DNA of 64,000 nucleotides from Exophiala sp. HKRS030 (GCA_023897205.1 JAHWDD010000003.1:127665-191664), one strand, 5' to 3'. Shown: positions 11,938 to 25,536, counted from the first letter of the stretch. The notes: generated from the letters alone by a model not told the origin. Translations and numbers: made by a program.

Positions 11938-13800
11938 TCATTTCGATCTGACATCAACTGCTTTGCACTTTAGATCTGGCTTTTGCCATGTCATGTATGC
12001 GCGCATCTTGTGCATTTCTCGGGATGGATCCCACATAGCTGCATTATCAGCACTGATAATGTCAAAATTCCAGAGAAGACGTCCCAAAATGACTCTCATT
12101 TCCAGGTATGACAAACTTGGAGTTTCGAGATTAGCATTGGGACCGAAGCTGGAAGGCTTGAACTTACTGCTTTCCGATACAACCCCGTGGGCCTAGAGAG
12201 AACGGGGCCATTCCCTTCTTGTTATCAGTCGAGTATTGTCTGTCATGAAGCCAGCGTTCAGGGACGAAAAGGTCTGGGTCCTTGAAATTCAGAGGATTAT
12301 GGGAGGCTGCCCAACCGCCAACTGCGACATGAGTGCCTTCGGGGACCCAATAGCCGTCTATGGTATCGCCGCCTTTCGGGACCGTCCTCAGCAGACCGGT
12401 TGGCACGGGTGGATGCACCCTGAGGGCTTCCTCAATCACAGCGTTCAGGTAGGGTAGCTTGATCAAGTTATCGTATACGATTTCACCTTCGGATTTGAAA
12501 GATGTTCGTATCTCGTCCCGCAGGATGCGGTATTTATCAGGATTCCAGAAGAGCCTGGCAAACAACCCTGAGAGTAAATTGGCTGTCGTCTCACTTCCGG
12601 CCACACTGAAATTTTGAAGTATCAGTTCGTAGAACTTGTCAGCATGGGGGAGAGCATACATAAACAGCCCAGAGTTCACAATGATTTCGTCAAGCTTCAG
12701 ATCGTACTTCTCTCTCTGTTTCAGTATGTACCAAATAAAGTCTCTGTGCTCGAGGTTCTCGTTTTCCAAACGCCTAGAGCATTGTGAGTATGAATGCAGG
12801 GCATCTAGCAGCAGGCAGGGGCACAAACTTCAATGCTTTTTCCCGGCTGAAGTCGAGATGGTTGCGACGAAACTGTTTGAACTTGCTCGGAAGCATTGAC
12901 ATCAAGAACAATTGGAACGTTGATCCGGGCGTAGCGAATCGTCGCGTTGCATGTTCTATTGCTCCTGCCTTGATGTTTTCAAAGATCGCTTGCACCAAGA
13001 AGTGAAATTTTCCTATTCAGAAGCAGTGAATCGCCAGCCTAACAGCGTTGATGGGGAATGCCGTCCTACCTGAATCGAGACATCCAAATGGCTCCCCGAA
13101 AGCAAGGTCACCGATAATGTCGAAGGTCGTAAAGTTGAGCCAGTCAACCAGATTGAACTCCACGCCCTGCTGGGCCATCGCTCGAACATTGGTGACGAGT
13201 TTGTTGACGAAATGCTGAATAATATCTTCCTGCTCTGTCAGCGCTTTCAAGGAAAATGCGTGAGACAGAGCACGACGTTGCCGTGCATGGTTGTCATCGT
13301 CGGCCATTGTCAAAGTGGTGACTCCAGGAAGGTTGTCGACTGAGCCAACATGAACGGGAGATTTGTGCATGTTTGTATGACCCTGACGATGCCCATAAAT
13401 GTCTTCCCAAGCCTGGGCAGAATTGAAGGCAAGCTCATTAGGGCTTACACGGACGACCGGTCCTAATCATCGTACCTTATCAATCAGATGTCCGGTATCA
13501 GTGTGCGGCGGAACTTACCATATTTATCGTGCAACAGCTTGTTATCTAACGGCAATCTGCCTTTGAGGAGTGATATTATCCCGGGGACTGATGATACTGC
13601 ATTTACCTTGGGCCCTGGAAATTTCGCGAGAGGGTGTAGAGTAAGCCTGTAAATGATAATCGCAAGCCACCAGAAAAGCACCTTCAAGGACTATTGTCAG
13701 CGTAACCAACAAGCCTCAGGCACTGCCATTGACGAACCAGTAAGCAACAGTAGGAGGCAAGAGATCTGAAGTCTCTTGGTATATTGACCAACTCAAGCAT
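11938..13800 (-). CDS. Cytochrome P450 monooxygenase
   Basis: Seven exons (13800-13738, 13690-13519, 13462-13070, 13012-12829, 12773-12660, 12605-12168, 12115-11938) give 513 residues with all phases consistent. A hydrophobic N-terminal anchor (VLFWWLAIIIY) precedes a KFPGPK hinge, so it should sit on the ER membrane. Splicing restores the I-helix motif VAGSETTA (about 310-317). The K-helix ExxR is in EEALR, and the haem-binding loop FSLGPRGCIGK carries Cys451 as the thiolate ligand. The last exon continues SYLEMRVILGRLLWNFD and ends DLKCKAVDVRSK. The overall form resembles the broad fungal CYP group related to isotrichodermin hydroxylases and to benzoate or terpenoid hydroxylases; the subfamily cannot be named. 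It is divergent from BVMO 1 and probably performs an early hydroxylation. Confidence 0.93.
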
Positions 13801-14786
13801 GGTTGCCTCAGAGGGATCCTGAAAAGGCCTTGGGTCTATAAAAGTTGCTAAAGGGGTTTTCAGGCAAGTCTCCAAGCTCATACATATCCTGAAGAGCTCG
13901 AATGCTGAATAATTGAGACTAATTGAGCGTAGATATGACAAGAATTCGAAATGAACCACGCAAAGTGGACACCGGGAGTCAATATACGCACGAATTTGTG
14001 TCACTGCGTCTGACCCCGAGACCCACCCTTTTAGCTATACGTGCATCTTTCAGTTGAAATCGAAATCATATGCGTCCGTTCAAAGTTTGGGTCACTACGG
14101 GATATTGGACTTACCTAAAAGATGTTTCGAATTGACCTTTTAGCCAGCAAGCCGCTAGAAGTACAAGTGGTGCCAGCCAATGCTCAATATAGCATCTCTA
14201 AAAATGCCGGTAGGATTCATTACAGCACGTTTCCATCCTCATAGTAGATTCTATCGTAATACAAGGATGTTAAGCTAAGCGCGTCAACCTGAGAGACTTT
14301 GGACAGTCGTAAATCCCCCGTCACGGCCAAAGGCCTCAATTGGAATCCGTCAAAGTCAGTGCTGTACGCGAAGTATTTTCCTCAATGGGCTAGCACTGCT
14401 GGCTCAATGAAGTCAGTAGCATGGTCCTCTGCGATTGGGAAAATCGAGATGCCAGAAGGGTTGAACAGGTCCTGTTGCGTTATGAGCCACGAGAGGTTCA
14501 GCTTCGTCGATATGAATAGAGAACTTTCGATCTCATTGACTAGCTCATGTCTTGTAGTAGAGACAATCTGTTTGCATTTTCACTGATTATTGAGAATTTT
14601 ACTCACGTGTGCGGGTATATATGACGGATCGCCTACTATACCCAAGACATCTTTGGACGCCGATCGCGTATAAATTCTTGCCAGTCCATAGCAAAACTGG
14701 GACTTTTTCCTGCAAAGCTCATTGATCGATACACTTCTTTCTACATCCGTTCTGGTGTGCTAGACTTTGGCAAATTGTCTTGCAAG
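13801..14786. promoter_or_regulatory. Divergent promoter region, P450 / BVMO 1
   Basis: A 986-base region lies between two diverging oxygenase genes. On the BVMO side there are two TATA-like elements: TATATAT at 14616-14622 and TATAAA at 14669-14674, about 170 and 118 bases before the start codon. The shared region would allow co-regulation of the two oxygenases. Confidence 0.4.
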
Positions 14787-17384
14787 ATGGGTTCTTACGT
14801 CGAAAATCACATTCCTCCAGTTCCTTTACCCTCTGATGCGTCTCACACTGCAGAAAACGGCTACACAATCCTACCTCAGTACCATTCACAGAAGCGCAGA
14901 CTACGCGTAGCATGCGTTGGGGCTGGGGCCACAGGCAAGTTAGAGAAGAGCAGCGTGGTCTAGATTTGTTTGACATTTATCATAGGGCTCTGCCTCGCAT
15001 ACAAAATGGAGAGACAATTGGAGCCTGGCTCATGGGATCTAACATTGTACGAAAAGAATGCTCGTCTAGGAGGAACATGGTTTGAAAACACGTTTGTGAA
15101 TCCAAGATAAATAATCTCCCACATGCACTTACATATACTTAGATATCCGGGTAAGGTTCCTTTCGTTTTCTTCTTCGCGTGGAATATGGTTAACAGCAGG
15201 GACTTCTGTTAGGAATTGCTTGTGATGTATGTATTGCCGTTGACTCTCGCATGCATTATATTCCTGGCTGACCTAGCGCAGATCCCATCCCCCATCTATA
15301 CATACGTGAGTTGAGTGTCATACAGGTGGCGGTGACAATCAACTAAGACTACGTTTCAGACCTTCGAGCCAAATCCGAACTGGTCTTTTTTCTATGCTCA
15401 TGGCGCCGAAATTCAAGGATACTTTGAAGGTCAGCTATTCTACACCTTCACTAGATGTGAGCTCTATGAGAGCCACCTGCTTACAAATTGCGTATAGGAT
15501 TCGCCCGCAAATATGACCTAGAACACTACATTCAGCTCAATACACAAATTCAAAGGACTGCCTGGGATGAGGAGCTTGGGATCTGGAGAATCACCCTCGA
15601 GGATCGGCTTACCGGTGCCAAAATACATGACTGGTCCCATGTATTGATCAATGGCACTGGGATCCTGAATACTTGGACATGTACGTCAACTTCAGTATCT
15701 TGGTGGAGCGGCACGCTGTTCAAGCTTGCAAGTCGTGCTTGTTATCCTGATTTGGAGATTTCTAGGGCCGAACATCGAAGGATTGAAGGACTTCAAGGGT
15801 CCTATAATGCACTCTGCGAGATGGGATCACAAAGTTGACTTTGCTGGCAAATCCGTCGGTGTGATTGGCAAAGGATCATCAGCTGTGCAAATTATTCCAC
15901 AAATTCAGCCAAGTAAGTGAAGATCAGCCTACGTTGATCTTAACACTAATCCCGATCTCCATATAGTTGTGAAAGATCTTCAAGTTTTTATGCGCCCTGA
16001 GGGTACCTGGATATCGCCTCCGTTCGGGTTCAGCACCCTAGGTGATGAATTCAGGAAAGAAGATAATGATCCATCCAGTAGGCAGTACCACTTTTCGGAG
16101 GAGCAGAAACGCCACTTTGCCGAACACCCAGAAGAGCACCTGCGACTTCGCAGAAAGATCGAATGCGAGATAAACACAAGTATGGCTTTCTGATCCCCTA
16201 CAGACTGACAACTCACAAACACCCAGTGTTTTCGAAAATTTACAAGAAAAATTCCGAAGATAATGAAATTATCAGAGAGCAAATGACAAAAGAAATGCTT
16301 CGGAGAATTGGCCCAGGCCATGAAGAACTTAAGGTAGGATAGTACTGAGGCACAGAGTTGTCGTATAAATATGCTCACACCAGGCTAGAAGGCACTCATT
16401 CCCACCTGGGCCCCAGGATGCCGCCGGGTCACTCCAGGGGACGGGTTTTTGGAGGCTCTAGTCAAGGACAATGTCGACTGTGTCTTCAGTGGCATTGAGA
16501 AGATAACCCCAGATGGAATTCTAACAGCAGATGGAAGGCAACACAAGTTTGATATCCTTGTTTGTGCGACAGGGTATAAGCCCGCTTTCGGTCCTGCCTG
16601 GGAAGTTGTCAATGGCCAAGGCAAGACACTGAAGCAAGACTGGGAACCATATGGCGGCGTCAAGTCTGAATCTTGCAACATGCTCAGGGCAACAAGTACT
16701 GACTTGATCCAGCATATACATGGGCTTATCATGCCCACGATTTCCGAACTTCTTCACCATTGTCGGTGCATGTGCTACATGGTCAAATGGCACACTGTTG
16801 CCCTCGGTTAGTTTAGCTTTTTTCTTGCTCCTGAGTGATCATGCTGACCCCTCCGTCACCAGATCGAGACAAGTATCGAGTATTCTATTCAATGCATGAA
16901 CAAGATCCAGTCGGAAGGGATAAAGAGCCTGTCTCTGAAACAGCAAGCCCTCGACGAACTTTATTTGCACATGGATGTCTTTCACAAAGCAACAGTATTC
17001 CAAGAGCCATGCAGGAGCTGGTAGGTCAAATCTGCTCGCAACAACGGTGTACAGGGCTTGTAGGTATATTCTGAAGTGCTGATACACATCTTCAAACAGG
17101 TTTAAAAGCGGTACAAAAGATGCCAGGATCTATTTGTGGCCGGGCGGAGTTAGTTTCTTCTCCTACCCTCTCTGTACACGTGTTGAAACTAATTCCCTCA
17201 GACGCTACATTTCCTAAAGTCGATCAAAGTCCCACGCTATGAAGACTACGACATCGAGTACATCAACAGGCTCTCACGCTTCGCTTTCTATGGGAATGGA
17301 GAAGTGAAGGCGCAAGAGTCTGGAGATCCTAATGAAATGTCACCGTACATTCGCAATGCTGACACGCCATGGAATATCGAATAG
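14787..17384 (+). CDS. Baeyer-Villiger monooxygenase 1 (class B flavoprotein)
   Basis: The model has 15 exons and 592 residues. Exon starts are 14787, 14986, 15143, 15213, 15282, 15360, 15498, 15766, 15967, 16227, 16389, 16713, 16863, 17100 and 17202. The FAD-binding GAGATG is followed by GGTWFENTYPGIACD. The BVMO fingerprint FKGPIMHSARW covers residues 194-204, and the NADPH-binding GKGSSA covers 219-224. Further signatures are PTWAPGCRRVTPGDGFLEAL, DILVCATG, FPNFFTIVG and CRSWFKSG. The enzyme inserts oxygen beside a ketone, giving an ester or lactone. The first intron starts with GC, and exon 3 is only 8 bases. The P450 is divergent and could supply the alcohol that becomes the ketone substrate. 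Confidence 0.93.
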
Positions 17385-18154
17385 TAGGCAGAAAATGGGG
17401 CTAATCTAATCCTCAGTTGAGAATCAGGCAATCCTGAAAGCCGCTACCAGAGTTGCCCAGTTTCAGTGCTGGTCGCCTTGTTTTCGGAGGCTGCTTGCTG
17501 TGTAGTGTTGATCAAAGCAACAATTCTGAGGCACAATGCTGCTACGTATAGACTGGAAGAACAATACTTTGAGCCCTTTCAACTCATATTCATACACGGG
17601 TTGCATGCTGCACATAACATTCGATCGACTGATCGAAAGAGCTTCTGTGGCGTGGATTCAAATTAAACCTTCTCCACACGTAGGAAGGATACCAAAGATC
17701 TGAAATATTCATAAGGACTGGCTTAATGGGAGCAAAACGACTTTGTCCAAAGTCAGGTATACAGTACTGGGCATCATTGCAAGTGTAAAAAGATGAGAAG
17801 CCAGAGCCAGCTGAGACTGTCAAGCTGGTACTAGTGGTACCTATATTCAGACTCACACATTCGGCCGCTCTTGTACACTCAATGATATCCGCTAGATCAT
17901 TTAGAGACAGGTCTGTTTGGATATTACTTTCTAGCCACTTGGAAATTCCAGTGCGGGTATGCGGATATGGGGAATCGAAACCCGACACCAGCAAAGAGGT
18001 TCAATTTCAGCCCCTGGACAGATGTGACGAATCCGAAGCCCTGGCCCCATGTCTAAGTTGACGACTTCAGTTCCCCAGTCTGTCAAGTAGCCTTCGCAAA
18101 ATTTCTGTATGTTAGAAAATAGTGCCCGACCTATGAATTCTGGTCTCCCAATCG
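17385..18154. other. Intergenic: BVMO 1 terminator and regulator 2 promoter
   Basis: The 770-base gap holds the 3' end of BVMO 1 and the upstream region of regulator 2. Two minus-strand open frames (17590-17994 and from 17931 upward) are open for over 130 codons but match no family I recognise. They may be chance frames. Confidence 0.35.
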
Positions 18155-20541
18155 ATGATGGACGCATATTATGATTCCCATATTGCGAGCGACACCAGGA
18201 AGGAAGGATCAGAGCACATTCCCACTGTACAAAGCTTGCCATCTTACAATAAAAAGAATATGAGAGCAAGAAGTGCTTGCACTGTATGTCATCAAAGGAA
18301 AGTCCGCTGCGATGCTGCATACTATGGCACACCATGCACCAATTGCCGACACACGGATCAGATATGCTTGCTGAGGCCAAGCCGGAAAAGGTATGATTCC
18401 CCAATCTTTGGGCTTCATATGCTAATCAGGAAAGCAAAGAGCTTCGAGGCGGCGACATCCAGCATTTGAAGTGGAGGATACCGACTCACCAGGACCGTGG
18501 CCTTTCGATGTTGACAAAAAAAGTGAAGACCAGCCAATTCTCCAGAACACAGACTCGACGAGTGACGACTCTCCGCCAGAACTCGAAGACACATTCAACA
18601 GAGGCGACCACCCGACAGCCTATAGCAGCTCCACCTACTTGACAGATACTATTGGTAAAACTAATACACCTTCCACTAATGCTGGCGCACCAGCTCTTAG
18701 ACCTGTCGAAGGCCCTAGATGTCGGGATGTCCAAGATATCAACATGGATTCACCGGGAAAAGAGTTGCAACACAAACTTCTACGACATTATGTGGATTGG
18801 ATACACCCTCAGCTACCGTTCCTAGATATTCAGGCTATTGTGGAGACCATCACCACAACAGCAGCTATCCATCCTCATGGCATGAGTTCTCTTTTGCTGT
18901 ATGCAATTCTCTTTGCAGGATCTCTCTATTCTGAAGACCAAGATTTCTCCTCAACTTCATATGGACTTAAAAGTTGCGGTCAGAGTAGATTGTGGCGGAA
19001 AGCCAAGGTTGGTATTGAGCCTGAATTACTTTTGCGGCACCAAACCATCCGTCTATCTGTGCATTCACTGACTGATCTACCAGATACTGTATCACGAGTG
19101 CCAGAACTACGGCTCTTTAGATTCAGCTCAGGCGGCTCTTCTCTTATCTCTCCAAAGAGGCACGGACCCAACATCACTCGAAAATGCCACTGTTTGGTTG
19201 AGTCGGAGCATCAGCACAGTGCAAGGACTAATCACCTCCCAAGATCACAAAACCCCTAGTGTGAACACAGATCCTCAACCAGGTGGATGCCAAATAGACT
19301 ATGATGCTGATCTAACTAGACTGGCATGGGCAATCCGCATGCGTGAGTTAACTTTGACCATCGGGTTCGGTCAGACACCAAGTCTCGCAATGGGGGTCAT
19401 CGAGTCTGCAACTCCGACCTTTCCAACATTGGACCCATGCAAGCTTTCAAAGAAGGCTGGAGAGATAATGTCACCCTGCTTGTTGCTCCGACCGCCCAAA
19501 CAGCAAACAATACTTGCAACTCTGTACTCGGAAAGGCTTAGACTATCACAACTTATTGGCTCTGCAGTGTCAAACCCTGAATCGTTCTTTCAATCCAAAT
19601 CAACCAGCAGTGCAACGAAAAGGCCAGTAAGATGTCTAGGGCTAGAGTTACAGCGATGCCCAACAGCGGTTCTCCTATCTTTTGAAAAGTTTCTCTGCCA
19701 ATGGTGGTACTCACTTCCGACATGGATGCGTCACCCTACTCCTTCCGACAGTCGCGGGAGTTTATGTATGAAAAGGTCACGTCTGATTAGCTTTCACCTT
19801 GCTGTTCTGGCAGTTACATTTTTAAGTCTCTCGACAACGAATGTTGAGGCAAGACTGGGCAGAGAATTGTCTCTGGGGGAATTTTCATCTCCAACGGCAA
19901 TCGCCATCTTAGAAGACGAAAAGAAGCTGAACATCAAAAAGAACCTTAATATCTTGGAGTTTGCGTCGAGTGAAGATCTTCCACACTTACTGGTTGCTAC
20001 TGGACCTATGTCGATTCGCATGTCGTTATCAGCATTGTTGCAAGCCGACGGCAGCTCTTCTGGATCTCACAACGGTCGGAAGGTGTTGGAGTTGATCAGA
20101 AACTGTGTTGACTATCTATTCACCCGATCGGCTGATTCCTCCGAGAACTGCACTCTAACATCTTACAAGCTTGAGGAGCGATACAGATTGGCCCAAGAGC
20201 AGAGAGAAGATCTTAACGATGCCATTGTTCAAGATCAAGAACTCCTGAGCATGCACGCTTCCATTTCGTCAACAGAGTCGCTCAAAGACTTCGACAACTC
20301 GGACGTTTATCAGAAGCCCAAGGAGCTCAGCGACAGCAAAAATGGTTCCGTTTGGGTCAGCCAACTGACCAGCGAAAGTCTGGTTCTAGGATCGACCAAA
20401 ACCGTGTTGCCTGAAACCATGCATAGGATGAATCTGGAACGGTGTGCTCCTGTGAGCCCTACAGATGGAGAAGGCTTTTCACAATCACCTGCCTACGACT
20501 GGTGGGTGGACTTTGATGCTGACCTTGAAGGTCCTTCTTGA
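18155..20541 (+). CDS. Zn2Cys6 transcription factor 2
   Basis: Three exons (18155-18390, 18440-19007, 19084-20541) encode about 753 residues. The zinc cluster uses Cys 42, 45, 52, 61, 64 and 71 (spacing 2, 6, 8, 2, 6) and is followed by a basic RPSRKRRASRRRHP linker. That linker appears only with the acceptor at 18439, which also keeps frame. The regulatory domain contains DYVDWIHPQLPFLDIQ-like sequence (HYVDWIHPQLPFLD as read), then WRKAKILYHECQNYG and SAQAALLLSLQRG, typical of the cutinase/amdR-type fungal regulators. The intron at 19008-19083 is required to reach the second half. It is not closely similar to regulators 1 and 3. A second ATG directly follows the first. It probably regulates the neighbouring BVMO or transporter. 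Confidence 0.9.
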
Positions 20542-21159
20542 GCTTGAGAGAACTGAAGGAAGAACGCAAGTTCATCTAGTGCGTAAAAAGATGCTGGTGC
20601 TCTCTCCTTCAACTTACCAGCCGCCGTTAGGCATAATCGCGCTTGCTCTACCTCTCGTCTTTCTACAAGCAATTCAATGTTTCCATCTTAGGTCTTAGGC
20701 TGACGTGTGACAACTCCCATGAGCGCAGTTAGATGTGCTTTTTCAACTTCGACGATTATAAATTCGATGCTTGATCTGTGTTAAAGATCTGAGAGCAAAA
20801 CGAAGGGTCAGAGGATCTGTCTTGAGTCCCTAGGGGGCCTGGGGGACGGTGGACTATATAGGCCTATAGTAGAGAGATTGGGATACTCCAACAGGAATCT
20901 TGAGAACGTATGACTAGGTCCGACAATCTGCTCCTGGACTGAGCCTCATAGCATTACGAGAACAATGGTAGCTCAATCAGTAAACCCAACCCTCCGATGT
21001 TTTCTTAGTCCAACGCGACAAGAGAATCATACAAAATCAATGCCGCATATCTACATAGAGGATGCGATGATACTTGTGTGATTATACTGAAGCTAGATAT
21101 GTGGGAACGGGGAGCATAACAATCTCAATGTTGAGTGGATGCTCAACACAGTAATGATA
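20542..21159. other. Convergent intergenic region, regulator 2 / MFS transporter
   Basis: 618 bases lie between two converging 3' ends. No open frame of note is present. A GGGGGCCTGGGGGACGG stretch near 20830 is the only compositional feature. Confidence 0.35.
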
Positions 21160-23019
21160 CTAGTGGTACTTGTTCTTCCTGGCGTTGACGTCGTTCTCCA
21201 GGAAGACCTCGATCTTTGGGGTCATCTTGCCCGAAATGTCTTCCAGAAAAAGGCAACCGATGCAGGCAGCAAGCCCAAAAGCGATCGAAGCCAGACATGT
21301 CGTTCGCAGACCAAGCTCGTATGCCTTCAGATAAGCTCCATAGGCAGCTTCGTACATCGACAGTGTCACTCCTGGAATGCTTAGCACCCGATCTTTCCCC
21401 AGCGCAATCGTGGCTAATATGTTTCCAGCTACCGATTCTGTCGCGCCGGCAGATGTAGCTGCGTCTGTCACCCTGTACAGATTGGAGGAAACACCATTGG
21501 AGAGAATAGTAGTGAAGACTGTGCCAGCTATGGCACCGCCGCCGTATCGTGCCACGCCACTAAGAACTCGTTAGCAAGCCTTTCGCAGGGGTGAGGTTGG
21601 GAAGCACCAACGCTAAACCTCCAGAAATGCCCAATTCGACTTGGTCGGCGCCGAATTGACAGAAAGTGATGGACATGATTTGGGCCCATCCGTATCCCAT
21701 ACTGTTCAGAAATGTGAACGCAATCGAGAGACCTCTTGTGTCTGGGCGAGACAAAGCCAATAGACCCCCGAATATCGTCGCTACGGCAGACGAAGCAAAC
21801 ATCATCGTCCTCCAACGCTTCAAAATCCCACCTAGGTAGGCAGAGCCAGCTGCCCCAGCCATGAAACCAAATCCTTGAACCAGAGACAATTTTGCACCGT
21901 CACTTGTTGATCGGGCAAAGAAGATGCTCACCATTGTCCCCCATATTATGTTGATTGCCAAGTAATAAACGGTGACGAGAGCGGCGACGAAGAATGGTAC
22001 CGACAATGTCTGTCCACGGTTATGTGTGAAGAGTCGTGTTGGTGCCAGTGGTTGCTTCAGGGGTGCAAAGGTCTCCCAGAGGGCAAATGCGATCATTGCC
22101 GCGAAACCGCATACAAGCATGGCCACAACATGGGGGTCGCTGGAGGGAAGAAAGGATGCGTAAGCAATCCCGCATAGTATGGTCGCCGTTGCAGCAGCGA
22201 ATAGAAGACCCCCCATGTAGTCTACCTCTTTGAGGGCCCTGGCCCATGGAATTCCCCTGGGATGCTTTGGCGGGTAGTAGAAGAGAAAGAGCAACACTCC
22301 TGTGGTTGCATTTGTGATGGCATTCGCGTAGAATACCCATCTCCATGTTGTCCTGCTGGTGGTGACGAATCTGGTCACGCTGGGGCCCATGATTACATCG
22401 AACATTATGCTTGTGTCTGCTATGGCAACACCTATGTGTCGCCATTTGTTGGGCAAAAGCTCGGGAATCGCGAAGACTGCAAGCGAACAGTTTGCGCCAC
22501 CAATACCACTCAAGGCCATGCCAGCGATAACAGCAGAGAGATTTTGAGCCGATCCTATGACGATGGTCCCCACCACCATAAGGACGTTGCCTCCGATGAT
22601 GAAATATCTTCTGCCGAAAAGATCGCTGTTGGACCCAGAGACCATGAACGTACTGGTGATGGCAATGTTATAGACCGAGATGAACCATACAGCCTGGCTC
22701 GGCTGTCCAAGGACGGTTGCAATGTGGGTTTGAATGGTCGATAGGCTGGTCACAGGCCAATAGGAGGCCCCATAAGACCATGCCAGCATCTGTACCAACG
22801 TTAAGACTTCACACACGGCCTCTACTTCTCAGAATATAACTTGTTACATACCAAGATAACAAGCCAAGTTTTCAAAGTGACATGATCATCTACTCCTCCT
22901 TCAGCAGACTCTATAACATCCACATTCTCTTCTAAGCTCTCTTTTTCAACGGGAGTGTGATAGGGTCCCAGGGATGGGACTTCGCTTAGTCCTTCCTGCT
23001 TGTCAGAGACCGCAGCCAT
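21160..23019 (-). CDS. MFS transporter, Tri12/DHA14-like
   Basis: Three exons (23019-22852, 22789-21612, 21559-21160) encode 581 residues. The start is the ATG of MAAVSDKQEG; the longer open frame upstream lacks typical family sequence. A hydrophilic N-terminus is followed by about 14 hydrophobic segments, beginning in the LKTWLVIL and MLAWSYGASYWPVTSLSTIQ region. The conserved loop between helices 2 and 3 reads GSNSDLFGRRYF. Later motifs are FGADQVELGISGGLAG and VARYGGGAIAGTVF, characteristic of the fungal trichothecene-efflux-pump-like (Tri12) branch. Members are plasma-membrane proton-coupled carriers that export or import small organic compounds, and direction cannot be read here. It lies convergent to regulator 2. 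Uptake of the cluster substrate or efflux of intermediates are both plausible. Confidence 0.92.
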
Positions 23020-25536
23020 TTTTGCCGGTGTGCCTTTTCGGGGATTGTGATTCTTGCCACGGTCAGAGTGTATAATTTGGAGAATCGTGCACAATAGATA
23101 TATTTGAGCTTCGGTGACGAGATCTAGCACAGCGGGCTAACGTTACCCTCGTCCTACCAGACGTGCGTAAACACCCTTCCGCATTAATTCTCCGCTCGGG
23201 AGAAAGTCATAATCTGGGGTTCCCACGTGGAGTACTCGTACTCTCCCGCTCGCCTATCTGGAGAAGTCTCTCCACAATACTCATAGTTATTGCTTGTTTT
23301 CCGAGAGCAAGTTCTCTTCATTGGCACACTATCAGCGGCGTAGTGACATTCTTCCACACCCATGCTGCTGGCTCGGCCACGTACCATTCAAATCACGTGC
23401 AAGACAAGTCTTAACACTCTTTGTTCTGCCGCTGCCTCATGACACTGAGACCGTTTTGTTGGGTCGCCGAACGCGCGCAACATCCGAAAGACGCTTACCC
23501 GTCCCAGTATTTTCAACATCTCGTAAGCACTTAGGAGCTTGGCTTGTTCATTGTACTCATGCTGTGAAATAAGAACGCCAGAGCCACATTTTTTTCATTG
23601 AATTACTCGTTTTATGTTTTTTTTTGGTCCGTGTTGCGATTCAGATGGTGCCGGAGTTTGTAAGGTGGGCCAAAGAGCTGTACGCATTTCAGCGTAGGCC
23701 GCACTCCCGGAATAATCAAGTCAACGATAAAGAATGGTTCAATCAACACGTGCAAGGCATTGGGTCTGATTGGTAGCGACGAAGGTAGGAAACTGCTATC
23801 TCCATGTCTTGGATGTTGATATGCTGGCGGATAAATGAACACGTAGACACACTTTTCGCTACGTTGTCGGATCGCCAGACATCACGAAAGGTCCAATTGT
23901 CGCTTTCTTTGTCGAAACTCACAAAAGGGATGGGCCTCGACAGAAGAGGCTTCCAAAAGGACTCGATGGCATTGTGAAGGATAAGGAGACTGCCAAAACG
24001 CTCAAAACGTGATATGCGGGACGGGACAAAAGACCACGTTTCAGGACGAATACTTGCCTGCAATCAACCGACCAAATTTCTCGATAGTCGATACTAACGG
24101 GAAAGGCGGGCAACATGTTACTACGAATTTACTACGAGAGTCCTAGTCCGGGACCGAGAATACCAACTCGATGTTATTATCATTAGAACAGGATACCTAG
24201 TCAAAAACCTTCGTAATCAACAGCACATCTATGGAGGAGGAATGGGCTCAGGTTGTGACGACTTCTCAGGGGCATATCTGCAGAGGCTTCGCGAGTTTCT
24301 TTCTCCCTGTGCCAAACCAGACGGGTGCTTCAGCCAACAAGGTCTACGGAATACACGTGTTCGCTGGGTGTCTCGCCTGCAGTATAAAGCAGGCCTACAG
24401 TTGGGACAGGAGAGAAGATGCTCTCGCAAAATCACTACCCCCAGAGGTCCAGGCGAGTCTCGCGAGAATGTCTATCTGGGGAATGTCATTCCAAGATTAC
24501 ACTTGTAAGCTTGAAGAATGGAAGACGGAGAGCAATTTACACGGACTTACGACAGAAGGAAACCATGATGCTCCTTAGCTCCAGGCTAGATATCTATGAT
24601 AGAGAATACCCCATGTTGCAATAATTATACTCCGGCCAGACAAGAATTATTCAGATATTCTATTTATTTGATACCCCGTAGCGACATGCTTGAAGTCGAT
24701 ATTTTTAGTCTACCAGGTAATATCGCCCGTGTTGATATTAGTGGCGAAGGATTGTGTTCACCAAGCCCGCAAACCCGGTCCAAGTGGTCGGCAAAACGTC
24801 AGTGGCCGCTCCAGGACATCTGCATCCTCCTCATGGGTGGAGAAAGCAACGAAATGTATTAGGCTCATTGGGCCACCCAAAAAATGTGGTCCCGGGCCAG
24901 CCTTCTGGGCCTCTTGTTTGCGATTTGGCAACGGACTCTGGGCGCGAGATCGGAAATCGATATACGCGCAAATCACCAGGCGACACCGGATTTCGGGAGA
25001 CTCGGCCTCAGTCACAATTGGCACTCACACCTGGGCGACATAATTGTGGGCCAAATTTACCACGTGACAACTATAAGGTTCTGGGTCTCCGTCTGAAAGG
25101 GCGACACCGCTCGAAGGAGACCTTAGTTTTGAGACAGCCATGCCGTGGCTGAAGGTCAGAACGGTCGCACGGTTGCGAGCATCTTGAAGACTGAGCTTTT
25201 CGGGCGAAAACCTTGGCTTTGAGTCGACCGAAAGAGGAACTAACGACCAGTAAGGTGACGAGGTGAACGCATCACCCAAAATCTCTTCCCCAGGTAAACA
25301 ACCCCACTTCCACTAGGCGACAGTCAAGGCGCGCCACTCAATTGGACTCTCGCCTCTTGGAAAGCAGTCTGTTCCCTTCCCGTCCCAGGGTTGGAAGCCT
25401 CCCCGTGGGGCCCCCGGGGTGATTTTCGCCAAACAAGCGCCAATTCCCTTCGTTCCCCTCTTTCAAGCCTCTCTCGCAGTTTTCCAGTTCCTTTCATCCC
25501 ACGGCGATACAACCCTCACGCATATTACTGGTGAAC
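23020..25536. other. Gene-poor spacer between MFS transporter and regulator 3
   Basis: This 2.5-kb stretch is the longest spacer inside the cluster and should carry the transporter promoter at its left and the regulator 3 leader at its right. Open frames are short and overlapping on both strands and none resembles a known protein. A minus-strand frame around 23743-24063 is open but unrecognised. The sequence turns AT-rich around 24590-24700. A degraded gene cannot be excluded. Confidence 0.35.

Noticed and set aside
11938..12115. Apparent frameshift near the P450 C-terminus on first reading
   Set aside because: Rechecking the complement of 12001-12060 removed it; the last exon is open and in frame to its stop.
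17590..17994. Minus-strand open frame of 134 codons between BVMO 1 and regulator 2
   Set aside because: No recognised domain, no convincing partner exons and a position inside a promoter region; kept as unassigned.
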